DNA of 64,000 nucleotides from NCBI GenBank assembly GCA_003864495.1, contig ML133395.1, positions 216,307-280,306 of the forward strand, given 5' to 3'. Both the position numbers and the translations under genes were made by a program. The stretch comes from Nemopilema nomurai. Taxonomy: Eukaryota; Cnidaria; Scyphozoa; Rhizostomeae; Rhizostomatidae. The notes under the pieces were generated by a model. The model was not told the DNA's origin and searched no databases. It saw nothing but the letters and a program-made list of their open reading frames with translations. Every line of letters starts with the position of its first letter. Position 1 is the stretch's first letter. Positions 24,401 through 36,397 of this stretch are shown piece by piece.

Positions 24401-27233
24401 AGAAAGTTTTTATTATTGCTTAATTTATACTTAGATTTGCCTTCATATGGACAAATCATCGCTAAAACGCTTACATTGTCCCCAGCTTCATTATAAAAGA
24501 CTTTGAAGCTCTACTATCCTAATTAGACTCCCAAAAGCTAAACATTGTTTAGTTTCCTTATATGATGGAGCCATTTATTTGAATTCCAGACTTTATAATA
24601 CTAAATCTAAGTTAGATCGATTGGCTTTAAAAGTTATGCGCTTGCATTTATCTCCATTGAGGAATTGAAACCTTTCACAAACCATTTATCATGCATCGCT
24701 GCTTTCGATTCTAAATTGTCGGTTGGCTCATTCGAACCATTAGTTCATGCTGGACAGCTTAATTATATTGTCATTTACATAATTGCATAATTTTCTTTTG
24801 ATCCAATGAAATCAAAGGTGTCATTTATGTAAACATGTTTTGTGCATACAAGGGTTATCAATCTCTTTAAGTGTGGCGGAAAAATCTTTTAAGAGGGCGA
24901 AAAATATTAATGACATACCCCTTCATCAAAAGCCTTCTTAGCCTCTTCAACAGCGCCTCTGTATGTTTCCACATTAATGCAATTATTTCCGACATGATAA
25001 CTAAAAATGAAATTTAGGCTTCAATTTAGGTGGATCGGTACATCATTATAAAACTGACGGCTTTAAAACTAGTACTCTTATGAGCCTAATAAACGGGAGA
25101 CCAGAATAAGCGTGGGGTTGTGGGAAGTCTAAGGGGCATCTAATAGGTGTTGAAAGTCACGTAAAATAATATGATTAGAGTCTCAGAGAATGCGATTATG
25201 AAAATTTATAAAATACACTTTCTGACCCCACATGTACTAATATTAGCTCAGTGAGTCTTCTCTCAAAGTCCAAATTGCAGGTAAAGGCTGCTTTATAAGA
25301 CATCTAAAGCCTGGTTCTCATATTTTACCAAGCTTCGGCGATGATGGGCGATGTTCTCATATCACGTGGGTTTGTTCTGCTGTTCAATGACTCAAATGAC
25401 TTATCAAATCTAGACACAGCCAAGTTAATCTGCTCGCCGTTTATTCAATTCTTCTTTTGTATGCAACTTTGCCCCATTCCAATCTCCCTTGCATCTACCC
25501 TTTTCGCTTTTTTGTTCGGAGATCTTTCTGTCTCTGTAAAACCAGCGTCTGGGCATTTTTCTGCAGAACCTGTTGCTTCTGGTGACTTTCTTGAGGAAGA
25601 AATTCTAACATGTTTGCTTGATCATAACAAGTATTTGTATCTTCATCATGTTCCGATCTGTCTTTTTGTACTGGTCTCCAACAATGATTGAAGGGGAGGA
25701 AACTTCACTGCTTTTTTCTTTTGAGATTGCTTAAACTTGAACTTGATCTGATATTGTGATGCTCAAGTTCTGGTGAGTTTAATAAGCAAGATTCTGAGTT
25801 TGCTAAGTAAGATGTAGGACAAGGTTTTTTCTATAACCCTGATTAAGAAAACCGGCGAAGTGTTCTGTTCTTTAGTCTGTTAGATAGTACACAGTGACTC
25901 GGCTGACTTACCTGACACCCACCACATTCAAATCCAATTTCTTTGCCTTTTCGAGTAGCACGGTCCTCTTGCCAGGTACGACTCCAAACTTTCTACCCAT
26001 CTGGAACAATGGTGGTTGAGCAAATTAGAAAAAGCGAAAACATTTTCTTTTTCAATGATTTGAACTGAAAAAATGCATAACTTATCTCATCAGCAAAGAA
26101 CTCAGTTTTACATCTACTCACCGGGGTTGTGGACTTTGGACTGTCAACATTTATCCTCAGTACCAGTTTTGCATCGGCGTAAACCTCTTTGATCTTATGT
26201 AGCTCGCTTTCACTGTCAAATGTCATCATGGCAACATTGTGCTTTTTAGCGTATTCAAGATGTGGTATTCTCTTTGTTGGGTGTGCAAATATTACTTTGT
26301 CTGGCGAGACACCTAGCCTTAGTATTGTCTCCATTTCACTTTGGCTGGCACAGTCAAATCCAAGGCCACTCTTGGCAAGTAAGCTCAGAACAACCAGATC
26401 GTCGTTGCATTTGACAGCTGGAATGAATTATACATAAGCATGCACGACATTATTAAGAAGTATACGAATAGCAAAGGGTGAGGTGGCCCTGGCGAAACAA
26501 AATGTAAAGCCTATCATAACGCTTTGCTTGTTACAAGCCGTTCAAATCATTTGTACTTTAAGGTTAATTTGTTCATATTTCACAATGGCGAGTAGAAGCA
26601 GGACTAGTTTTTGCATACTTGAAGTACTTATTCGTCCGACACTCCTCAGAGTGTTCAAACGTCGGAAAATAACCAAAAACTGACCGAATAAATAGCCAGA
26701 TGCGGATCGAAAACAACAGAGGCTGATAAGCAGAGCGCGTGATTGGTTATAATTGACCAATCAGCATTACTTAACACCTAACTTTAGAAGAGCCCAAGGC
26801 AAAAGACGAACTTTTTCTGTTTACAAAGAATGGAATTTTTACATTGAAATATAGACAGGCTCCAAAACACTTGTGTGCATTGTTTGCATACTCTGAGGAT
26901 GAAAAAGTCCTTTAAAGTGGTTCCGCTATTTCTTGCCATTGTTAAGCTTTGTACCGGAAAGCATTTGTTCACATTTTGACATTTGTATTATGCGTTGTAG
27001 CGTTTGAACTCACCGTAAAATGGATCCACATTTGGTAAATGTTCCCGAAACATGTCTATCCTTTTGATTACTTCCCCAAGATTCGCAATATAGAGCACAT
27101 CAACATCACCCTGGTGAAAAATGTGTAACGAAGCTTCGGCATGTTCGCCACCAATGAAGATAGAAGTAAGGAGTTTGCTCAGCTGATCAGAACGTAATGC
27201 ATAAAAGCAATACTTCGTAATTACTGATTTCAT
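21420..27233 (-). CDS. Ornithine decarboxylase-family gene, nine exons, one apparent frameshift
   Basis: A PLP-dependent group IV decarboxylase, or an inactive antizyme-inhibitor-like paralogue. Exons on the minus strand, in order: 27,233-27,014; 26,417-26,122; 26,000-25,912; 25,000-24,919; 23,840-23,757; 23,642-23,466; 23,232-23,149; 22,171-22,078; 21,596-21,420. All introns are GT-AG and phases join. Total is about 434 residues. Visible motifs: AVKCN with the PLP lysine (start of exon 2), GFDCAS, HVGNNC, DIGGGLPG, AEPGRYF, WGVSCHPVD with the catalytic Cys, and ENMGAYS. Two active-site features look altered: the residue after the Cys is His instead of Asp, and the segment that carries Tyr331/Asp332 in mouse ODC is shortened. 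Exon 8 is 94 bases where 93 would keep frame; one extra T near 22,088 puts a stop before the exon end. The first exon may not be the true 5' end. Confidence 0.82.
26575..26872 (-). mobile_element. Penelope-like element 3' fragment in ODC intron 1
   Basis: Encodes the last 20-30 residues of a Penelope-like polyprotein (FQCKNSILCKQKKFVFCLGLF, stop near 26,784) followed by a 3' segment nearly identical to that at 29,880-30,090. The insertion lies wholly within the first intron of the ODC-like gene (26,418-27,013) and in the same orientation as the gene. Confidence 0.7.
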
Positions 27234-28900
27234 CTCTGAATGAATTCGTGTTCCGTGTTACAGCATTCATTGTTATTCCTGCATTCTTCACAATTTTATT
27301 TCGAAGATTAGTGAATATTCACACAAAGATGAAGAGAAGGTAATACGCAGTAGTGTTAATGTGGAACATAGCTTTTAATCATAAAAAATTGCCATTTGTT
27401 TGAGAATCTGCGGTAGTCTATACAAAAATGCAGCCAAAATCAATATGAAATTCAAAAGGAATAGCAACTTGGGCATTATCCCTTTAATAAGCTTGGTCAT
27501 AACAAAATTAGCTAGATAACTGTAGACTTGATTGAAAACCAGAGTTTGAAAAAAGAAAGTTGGAAAAAGAATTTTACTGGCAGTTAAATTTAATGAGAGA
27601 AGACTGTGAATTCTGTGCTAGTTTTGTACCCTTGTAGTGCCACATTCCACTTGTGTGTATAATTTAAAAATATCCCAGAAGTCCCGCTATATTTTCTAAT
27701 TGCAAGTAATGATGCTTCCTAATCAAGAATGTTTAACTTTGAATTTTATCAGGAAAAGTGTCCATAGTAGCAGGACCATAGCCTTCCATATCCCCACCTT
27801 CAGGTAGTGCGGAAACGCCCTTTTTTCAAGTGATTTCTTTTTTACAGACCTTGCAAGGTCGGAACTGAGACACATTGTGGAAAGTCCATTGATTCAATGA
27901 AGAGGCATTATTATTGAGTTTCATACCGGCAACGTGAGCATGAATGTCTGGGGCGTCGCCAAAGGGGTCGCCGTACCCACAGCATATCAAATTTTTTTTG
28001 TTTATTTCAATTAAAATCACGGTATTAGATCGTCCGATAGATTAGGGATTGGTGAGTTGATATTGTGGAAAGCTATTCATTCCAAACTTGAAATATCGAA
28101 AAAATACCTCTGACAGCTAGCATATTTGGATTTTTTTACAGATACAATGTTTTCTAGATTGGCGAGAGCTGGTTAATATTGTCACTCACTTATTTGTTAG
28201 GTAACAAGCTTAATTAAATCCATGTCATTCTTGTTACAGTGGTTTATCAAAAGTCCCTAAATCCATATGAAAATATTAATTAAGTTTGACATAGTTATAA
28301 TGATATATTAAAAAATCACCATATCTCTTTGATTATATTAGTCATGGTCACGTTGAATGATAAGATTTATAACATAAAAGACATATGAATAATCACCTAT
28401 AATATTTTGATAGCATTATTTCAAAATCTCTAAGTAGACCCATCTTGAGTCAAACACCGACCAATTGTGGTTAGCAATTATTATAAGACAACTTTTCGAT
28501 CTCTTGTGGCAAATTACTTCACGCGACCTTTAGAAAAAAAGTTGAATTTTCTGACAATAAAATTATATCATTTATTTTACGCAGCCGTCTGTTTTTATAC
28601 TCTTAGGTGCCTTACGTGGAGATTAAGATTTTATCCATTAAATACGTTTGGGCATAAGAAAACGTTAGCTTGATAACTATAGACTTGATTGAAAACAAGA
28701 GTATATAAAAGGAAAGCCAAAAAGGTATTTCACACTGGCAGTTGAATGTAATGATAGAAGACCGTTAATTGTTTGTTAGCTTTTGAGACTTGTAATGATG
28801 CATCCCACGTTTAGGCGTATGGAAGAAGAAAACAGCAGTTGCTTTAGATTTCCTAACTGCGAGTTATGATGCTATTTTCTATGTATTTTTTTCATATCAT
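27234..28900. other. Upstream of ODC-like gene; contains a diverged direct repeat
   Basis: Segments 27,518-27,760 and 28,663-28,900 are diverged direct copies of each other (both start near a GTAGACTTGATTGAAAAC or TATAGACTTGATTGAAAAC motif). Between them, 27,826-28,020 has a GC-richer minus-strand frame (GYGDPFGDAPDIHAHVAG) ending at a possible donor at 27,930, but no upstream acceptor is visible. No gene is called. Confidence 0.4.
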
Positions 28901-29021
28901 TCTATAGTGGAACCTTGTTGAGTGATGTGGGGGGCGCTCTCTCAAAAATCAACTACTGTTTTTCAATTTTGAACAACCGACGATTATCAATTCTGGCTGG
29001 CCTTAGAAAAAAGATACTAAC

Positions 29022-29145
29022 CTGGGTCAGAAGCATTTCCTTTTTGGAGGTGAAGAGATCCTGCAGTTTGAAATCGTCTTTAACCACCTCGACGGAGCAG
29101 TTTTTGGCAAACTTGTAGGCCATGCTGTGCAGAGATTGTAGATCA
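29022..29145 (-). CDS. Orphan exon of unknown gene
   Basis: An internal exon of 124 bases with a good acceptor (TTCCTGGCAG) and donor (CAG then GTTAGT). It encodes DLQSLHSMAYKFAKNCSVEV, then VKDDFKLQDLFTSKKEMLLT and a final Gln. Codon choice and GC content stand out from the surrounding AT-rich DNA. I do not recognise the family and found no neighbouring exons with confidence. It lies in the same orientation as the ODC-like gene but upstream of its first recognised exon. Confidence 0.45.
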
Positions 29146-29865
29146 CTGCCAGGAATGGAAAGGTATTCAACTTACGGCTTGATGCGTCGGCGCCAGGAAA
29201 AGTGTTCGCCCAACTGTGGCTCACTGGTCTCGTACCCAGACTTATTGTCATTTTACCAACCACTCTTATGCAATGTTTCTGGTTTACTTACTTCTTATCT
29301 TTTATCCTTTGATATTATATAATTTTGCTGCCGCAGATAGTAAGATGCGACAATAAAGACCTTGTTTGTTGGAAAAGCCGGTTGCATAAATATCTGATGT
29401 TGCATAATTTAAGTGTCAGTTTATCAAGTACTTTAAGCGTGCAAAAGTAATGGTTCTGTTGTTGTTCGCCCTATTCATAAGGTCATCTTTAAAACACGGA
29501 ATCCGGAATACAGAATTAGGAAACTTTCTGCCACACTTTCATTTGTCGATGATGGTAGACAGCATGGCGGAATAATCATTTGATTGGCTGAAGTGCTACC
29601 ATTTTGAATTTATGCAAATTTGCCTCCTATAGAAATCAATTGGGAAAATGCGGATATTACCATCCAAAAAAGGATCATAGTGATCGGCTACAACGATGGT
29701 GAAACAGAGATGTGAATTTCAAAGACAATTTTTGTCTCTTTTTAACAAATTGATTGTGGTCGGCTACGACCATTGCGAAAAGGGGTAATAAATCGAGGAG
29801 ACAGTTTGTGTATCTTTTCATTCAAACCCACTAGATACTGTTAACAATGTAGACAAGTGCTTTGT

Positions 29866-30563
29866 GGTACAAAACTTCACAATGACAAGAAAAAGCGGAA
29901 CTAGTTTTCGCATACTTAAAAGTACTTTTTCGTCTGACACTCCTCAAAGTATGCAAACGTCGGAAGATAACCAAAAACCGACCGAATAAATAGCCAGATG
30001 CGGATCGAAAACACAAAAGGGTGATAAGCAGAGCGCGTGATTGGTTATAATTGACCAATCTGCGTTACTTAACACCTAACTTTAGAAGAGCCCAAGGGAA
30101 AAGACGAACTCTTTCTGTCTACAAAGAATGGGATTTTCCATTGAAATATAGACAGACTCCAAAACACCTAGGTGAAAGGATGACCTAGCTTGCCCAATTA
30201 TACAAAAATTGTCGTCACTGTATGTTTTGGCGCAATCTAGATTCTCTAAAAGATGTTGTCCTATAGCTGAATCACAATTAATTTGAGCATTGCGTCTTTT
30301 ACAATTTCGACACGGCTGCTCTCTTTTTGCGGACGTTTTAGTCCTTATGCTCGTCGGAACATGCTGTTTTATTCTATCCTCCAGTCTTTAAGTAGTGCGT
30401 CCTACATACCGAGCTTCACATCGGCAACAAAATTCACAAACGACTAGACTCTTTTTGAGGGCAGGAACGCAATCCTTTTGGGTAGAGGAAAACATGTTCT
30501 TAGCATTGTAGACCACGCGAGGATTCACAGCTGAATAGCAGAAATTGATGGCGTTTTTTGATT
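29866..30563 (-). mobile_element. Penelope-like retroelement fragment with GIY-YIG-type region
   Basis: A minus-strand frame from about 30,563 to 30,075 reads INFCYSAVNPRVVYN, then CCRCEARYVGRTT, one in-frame stop, RLEDRIKQHVPTSIRTKTS, and SAIGQHLLENLDCAK, ending FVFSLGLF. The ARYVGRT...RLEDRIKQH pattern is the GIY-YIG-like endonuclease end of Penelope-like elements. About 200 bases of 3' sequence follow. The reverse transcriptase part is absent; a CR1-like LINE abuts the break at about 30,570. Confidence 0.75.
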
Positions 30564-30574
30564 ACGAAAGAAGG

Positions 30575-31997
30575 CCGCACTGTCTAGTTTCAAACCTCAT
30601 TTAAAAGATAAAAGCCTACTCCCTAGTTATCAATCTGCTTATAGAGAACATTATAATACTGAAACTGCAAAGTGTCATTCTTTGTATCTACAGATCTGTT
30701 CGCAGCTTTTGATACCGTTGCCCATTCAATCTTAGTGAAAGTCCTTGAGTCAATTTTGGAGTGACAGGTACAGCTTTAAAGTGGTTTAATCCTACAAAGA
30801 GACTAGAAGTCAACGTGTCAAGATTGATAATGTTTTATCAGACAAATCGGAATTGAGATTCGGAGTACCACAAGGATCATGTGCTGGTCCCATCTTGTAC
30901 TCGGTATATGCAAGTACCCTATCCAATGTCATTGACAATAATATCTCTGTAATGGGTTACGCAGATGATCATGCACTGTATTCAACATCATCTACTGACA
31001 CAGAATCAGTATCGCTCACACTCGCTAACATTGAATTTTGTCTTGATAGAGTGTGTTTGGATGGTAGAAAATCGCCTTTAGATTAACCAAGAGAAAAACA
31101 GAGTTAATTGCTTTTGGATCAAGTCATACACTAGTACAATTACAGGTTGAATCAATCAGAGTGGGAAATGATCCGGTTGAAATTTCCTCTCATGTCAAAT
31201 ATTTAGGTGTCTGATTAGACAGCACTCTTAACATGAAAAAACACATATCAGAAATAAAATTATAATTGTCGCATAGCGTCTCTAAAATTATATAAAGAGG
31301 ATTCGCAAGTATATGTCCCATGATTCCCTTGTCAGGCTTGTAAATGCCTTGGTGTTATCACAATTGGATTATTTTAACGCCTTGTTGATTGGCCTCCCGG
31401 ATCCCATTATTAGACCACTGCAGAATGTCCAGAATTCTACTGCTAGGGTCATCCATGGCCTTTCAAAATTCGATTAGAGAAATATCTCCTGGATTAGAGA
31501 AATTGCATTGGCTGCCTATCAAATACAGAATTGAATTCAAAGTTTTGACCATGCTTTTTAAATCGTTACACAATCAGGCACCAACTTATATTAAAGATTT
31601 GCTCGAGCTGAAGAAATCAAAATACTCATTACGATCAGCGAATGGCATCAACCTGCAAGAACAACGATCAAAACCGAAGTATTATGAGAACAGAGCCTTC
31701 TTAGTCTGTGCTAACCGACTTTGGAACATGCTGCCCAACAATGCTAAAACATCTCCAAAATGTATTTCTTCAAAATTGCTTTTAGTTCAACGGACTTCAT
31801 TGCATAAACATTCATTTTAGCAGTTTTAAGATTTTTTACAAGTAAAGGACTTCTTATTAGTTATCTAAGTTTTATACTAGTTATAAACTTTTGTCATTGT
31901 GAAGCGCGATAGTTAGATAATTTTTTGTTTGTATGATCGCTCTAAAAATGTTTATTATTATTATATTTATTATTATTATTATTATAATTGTTATTAT

Positions 31998-32028
<31 letters not shown>

Positions 32029-32030
32029 TT
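30575..32030 (+). mobile_element. Decayed CR1/L2-like LINE with (ATT)n tail
   Basis: Non-LTR reverse transcriptase in broken frames: LLPSYQSAYREHYNTET (about 30,620), AAFDTVAHSILVKVLE (about 30,696), FGVPQGSCAGPILY (30,856 on), GYADDHALYS with the catalytic YADD (about 30,955), KYLGV (about 31,197), then the C-terminal LHWLPIKYRIEFKVLTMLFK and APTYIKDLLEL, ending with a stop at 31,820. The 3' region has a GTGAAGCGCG motif and a Y-rich (ATT)n tail. Several frameshifts and stops make it inactive. The 5' end and endonuclease are missing. Confidence 0.85.
31949..32027. repeat. (ATT)n microsatellite
   Basis: A nearly pure TTA/ATT repeat of about 79 bases forming the tail of the LINE. A second short ATT/ATC run lies at about 32,272-32,300. 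Confidence 0.9.
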
Positions 32031-32461
32031 CCAACATTGCCATCCGTACTACGTACTACATATTTTGTTGCAAAAATAAGCCATGGACAAATCCGGAATT
32101 ACATCCTTTTTAACTTTAGTTGTTTTATTTTATTTTATTTTTCTCAGTTTTTCCTTTTACCTTACGATTGTTATAGTTTTTTCTTGTAAAACCAGGCTAG
32201 CCAATTGCAAATTACCTTGTAATAGTGAGATTTGTAGTTGTAGTTTAAGTTGAATTGAAAATGAAATGTTTCCATTATTATCATCATCATCATTATTATT
32301 ACAGAATATAGTCGTCGATCGGGGGCGTGCGGACGTTACTGCACAGGGTTCTCGTTTAAACGTCGAAATTTATGCCATACTTTTGAAATAAATAACGTTG
32401 CTGATCGTCCTTGTTTCACTTCGTTCATGTTTCGTTGCACTTCCTGTCTATATTCGTGGTT

Positions 32462-32577
32462 TGTGCAACTTGTGGCAAAGATTTTGCATCGTTAGGCCGC
32501 CATGCGTGGCGCTGTAGGAAACGTGTCGACAACAATGGCATTGGCCCCAACGGTTACATTAATTACATTGACAAAAG
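32462..32577 (+). CDS. Possible exon with zinc-finger-like CxxC...H...C motif
   Basis: Reads CATCGKDFASLGRHAWRCRK, then RVDNNGIGPNGYINYIDK up to a GGTAAA donor. The spacing C-x2-C...H-x3-C resembles short zinc fingers found in cnidarian transposon and host proteins. The 5' boundary is not defined and no partner exon was found. Confidence 0.3.
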
Positions 32578-32579
32578 GT

Positions 32580-33860
32580 AAAAACAGTGTCGAATGCATC
32601 TCTTCATGGTAAATCCTAAAACTTTTAAAGTAAGGAATCCTAGGAATAACAACTTTTATACCCTGAAATTAATCAAAATACATTTTCAATAAGAACCTAT
32701 TTGAGCCAGAACTTCAAAAAATAGCTTCTTCATATATGCTTTTATGTTAAATTGTTTGAAAATTGATTTGAGAAGGATGGAGTAGAAAACTCCCTTCACA
32801 CTTTGCCGTGAAATTCACACATTTTGTGGTTCAAATCAAGTTAAAAGCTGTTTCTATTTTAGCATTGAGTTCTTACTGTCCATAAATCTGGTAAATAAGT
32901 TGAAACTAATTCTGAATGGTGAAAAACAAAACCCTTTTACAACTCTGTATAAAACTCCATAACTTTGGTCTAAGGCAAGTCTAAACCTACATGACTTATG
33001 GCAGTACAGCATTAGAAATTTGTTTTATCATAAGAACACCAAACTAAAGTCAATCTTTGAAAGGCTGGTAATAGAAAAATGGGAAATAAACATTTTTACA
33101 AATTTTTCATGGAATTTCAAAACTTTGATAAAGATCAAATCAAAACTGTTTGTGTTTTGGGAATGTAGGTCTCAAATTTGTTTTGCATTAAAACAGCAGC
33201 AAATTACTTAAAATCTGGTTCTGAAAAGAAAGAAAATATCATAATAAAGTCAAACACTGCTTATTATATAGAAATTAAATAATTAAACTTTAATTTTCAT
33301 CAAGCAACACCAAAATACAGTGAAATGATTACCTGTTGATTCTAGAAATGAAGGATTAAGTGCCTCCTTTACTTTGTATTCTCTCCTAGCAACACCAAAT
33401 CATAACAGAAACTTTGTACCTTTCTTGTTCAATCACAGTAGTAGGAGTTTCTTTTACAATTTTTTGTACAAATTTCAAAAACAGTGATACAAATCAAATC
33501 AAATCCATTCGCAGTGAGGGAATACTACCTGTAAAATTTGATTAACATCAACACATCACCAAATGTTTTCAAAGTTTATCCCAAAAAGTAAGAGATCAAG
33601 ACTTCTTTTGAAAACAAACTTTGAAATTTACACAACTGTGCCATATAGCAAGTGAAAAAGTACTTGTCAAGCCCTTTCTTCACTTCTCAATGAAGATCAG
33701 AAAGTATATACTGAAAGTCTCCAATTGCTTCTTTTTCAATACTTATTTTGCTTCTGTTACGGGCCTAAAGAATTAATAATTTATCCTAAGCTCGACCCAG
33801 ACATCTGACCCACTCTTGTATTGATACTATCCATATTAGATATAGGTATTCTCATTTTAA
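32580..33860. other. AT-rich DNA with decayed satellite units
   Basis: The part from about 33,240 to 33,720 has loose matches to the histone-spacer satellite (CAACACCAAA..., TTCATCAAGCAACACC). No dyad is preserved. No gene is seen. Confidence 0.35.
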
Positions 33861-33959
33861 TGATCTCTTGGTCTATGCAGAAAGCAAAAAAGCCATTGAA
33901 AATTCGAGTGATCGATGCAGCCAACAAGGCTTGTCAAGACAAGATACCAACTATTTGGT

Positions 33960-33975
33960 AGCTTTTAAAAAAGCT
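33960..33975 (-). terminator. Histone 3' stem-loop of inner H1 copy 2
   Basis: AGCTTT-TTTA-AAAGCT on the minus strand, 53 bases past the H1 stop codon. Intact. Confidence 0.92.
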
Positions 33976-34028
33976 GTTTTGCATGGACAGGATCGCACTA
34001 AGACGAACATGTCTGGAGAACTGAGCCC

Positions 34029-34659
34029 TCAGTTCTTCGACTTGCTGGCCTTGGATTTCTTTGCAGCAGGTGACTTTGCCGTCTTCTTAGCTGCAGCCTT
34101 TTTCGGTTTGCTCTTTCGTGCCACCGAAGCCTTCTTGCTTGTAGCAGCCTTTGGTTTCTTGGCTACTTTAGCTTTGGGCTTCTTGGGGGACTTGCTAGCA
34201 CCAGTTGCTTTCTTCGCTGTCGTTGCCTTCTTTTTCGCGGGACTCTTCTTCACTGAGCTGGTACTGGCCTTTTTAGCCTGCGTACTCTTCTTAGCCTGTG
34301 CTGCTGGCTTTTTCACAACTTTCTTTGCTGCGACCGGCTTCTTTTCTGCTGCTGCTTTCTTCGCGGCGACAGGTAGCTTGAACGACCCCGAAGCTCCCAC
34401 CCCTTCGTCTGCACGAGTGAGCCCGATGCGACAAGTTTCTTCAAGGAAGCCTTCAGGTTTCTCTTCAAAGCGCTCTCATCACCAGGCCTTTGTAATTAGC
34501 CTGCAAATACTTGGCAACTTTCTGCCTCGACGAGCCGTTTCTTTCCTTCAGGCTTTTGATTGCCTCCGCGATCATGTCCTTGTATGCAGGATGAGCAGCC
34601 GGCTTCTTGGGTGCTGCTGCCTTTTTGGTTTTCTTAGGTGACGCCGCAGATGAATCCAT
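34029..34659 (-). pseudogene. H1: Histone H1, copy 2, two single-base deletions
   Basis: The start [13 protein letters not shown] and the first half of the globular domain ([20 protein letters not shown]) are intact. A base is then missing in GGCCTTGG (near 34,490), giving GLVMRAL and a stop. A second base is missing in the G-run before GASGSFKLPV (near 34,401). From there the lysine/alanine tail is open to KSKASKSKN (34,400-34,029). Both losses are in short homopolymers, so sequencing error must be excluded. However, core histone frames in the same window carry no such indels. Confidence 0.88.
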
Positions 34660-34850
34660 AACGATGGCTTTTTTTGGAAATGAGCAAATGGTTCGACAAT
34701 CTAACGTAAAGTTCTTCGCAACTGCGACACAAAACTGGATGCCCTCCTTCACTTTCGGTCAACGATTCAAAATCATTTTGCAACTAGGCGCCAAATGTCC
34801 ACGTGACCGCTGACTGCTCAGGCCAAAATGGCCGCCGATGTTGTGCTTCT
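34660..34850 (-). promoter_or_regulatory. H1 promoter, copy 2
   Basis: GGCGCCAAA (34,787-34,795) and CACGTG (34,800-34,805) are adjacent, in the same order and spacing as in the other two H1 promoters. Confidence 0.65.
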
Positions 34851-36322
34851 TTGCCAACATTAATTGGCACATAGTCATTGAAATAACGCAAAAAGATTAT
34901 TCAAAATATTCGAAACTGAAGTCCTTATGTATTCATTTCTTTATAAAGATGCTTTTTGAGGGGTACAGGTAATGCCTATGGGCGCAATTCTCCACATCGT
35001 GTTGCGTTGTCGAGAAATGCTTACGTTCCACGTTAAATTAGATTTGTTTCCTCCCTCAGCATGCTTCGAAAATGATAATGGATGGATATTTTGGAGACTT
35101 TAAAGCAGTGGCTTGCTGGACAGACTGTGCAAGCCTTCTGTAATCTCTTGGATCGCGAAAAATTAAGTTAAAATTCGGATTGAGGAAGCACAACTCTAGA
35201 TGGCAGTTATGATCTGTCATTACAAACTTCGAAAAGGCAAAACTAAGCTGATTTTGAAAAATCTGACGATTTGCACAATAGATCGTAATGCATAATTATA
35301 TTGAAAATTTCAAATTCATAAAATTGAAATTTTGGAAATCAGCACTCATTTTGAGCAGTGAACATGGGCATTTTAAACTACCTGTAAATGAAGGTGAGAA
35401 ATGTTACCCACAAATGTGAAGGGGTAAAGGGAAAGGGTGACTTTTCTTGATGTTGAAAGGAGACAAAATAAACCGATTTTGATTTTATGCACATGGCTTT
35501 GCATCATGTATCATATTCAATCATGTTGGCCTTGTAATTGTCTGGGACTATTCCAATTTCTAAATAAGATGTAATTTTGATTAGATGGGATAAATGGAAG
35601 TGGTTATCCAGAATTACATGTGATGTTTAATAGTTTAGTTTAGTTTTGTTTGTTCTATGCAAGCACTGAAAATCTTTTTGGGCGAACAAATGAACTAACA
35701 TTGCAAGTGAAATCACCATCAAACATATACAGATTGCCTCCACAAAGTAGAAACCAGTTTTTTCTAAAAACAGTGAATTTTGCTTTTCATCAAAGAACAC
35801 TAATCAAGATAAAAGGCTGAAAGATTTCACGTATTACGGTTACTATTCCAGGTTATCAAATTTGTATGCTTCTTCGAGAATTTCTTATCAAGAACTTGTG
35901 TTGGGCAAGAATGAGTTACGAATGATATTAGGTTAGGTTAAAAAATTTGAGAATATTGAGGGTTGGCAAAACAATCAGGTATTGTTATGAAAGAGTTTAT
36001 GCTTGATGTATGTTTGGAATCATCTAATAAGGATCCTTAAGATACCAAATTTAAAATCAGTCCCTTACATGAGGGCAGCACTCCTCAATAACATCCGCCT
36101 GTGGTTTCTTATAAAATGGCTTTCATTTTGAGGGCTTCCACAGAGCAACATTTCCCATATACTATCCCTCTCCACACCTAGGGTATGAGTGTTTGACAAC
36201 AAAATTGGGCGATGGCATTCTCACTCGCTTAAGTTAAACCAAAATATTGATAGAAGAAAATGGTAGCGGTAAACAATCGGTCGCGTGTGTTTGAGGTTGA
36301 GGAAAAAATTGGCGAATTTGGT
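34850..36322. other. H2B-H1 spacer, inner right copy
   Basis: Matches 46,150-47,653 in direct orientation and 9,420-11,100 inverted. It contains the three-copy open frame (about 35,060-35,250, minus) discussed among rejected items. No separate gene. Confidence 0.6.
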
Positions 36323-36337
36323 AGCTTTTAAAAAGCT
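36323..36337 (-). terminator. Histone 3' stem-loop of H2B copy 3, shortened
   Basis: AGCTTTTTAAAAGCT, 15 bases instead of 16: one T fewer than in every other copy. This leaves a 3-base loop if the 6-bp stem is kept. Could be a real lesion or a homopolymer call error. Confidence 0.85.
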
Positions 36338-36397
36338 GTTTTTTGTCGACCGTTTGAGAGCAGAATGAAGCAAACTCTCCAGGGCAGGTCAGGTAGT

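Noticed and set aside
25341..25691. 116-codon plus-strand frame in ODC intron 3
   Set aside because: No domain, no splice context, and it is antisense to a well-supported gene. The minus strand there may hold a decayed repeat, but nothing nameable.
27826..28020. Minus-strand frame with GYGDPFGDAPDIHAHVAG as an exon
   Set aside because: It has a possible donor but no acceptor or credible start. Kept only as a note in the spacer entry.
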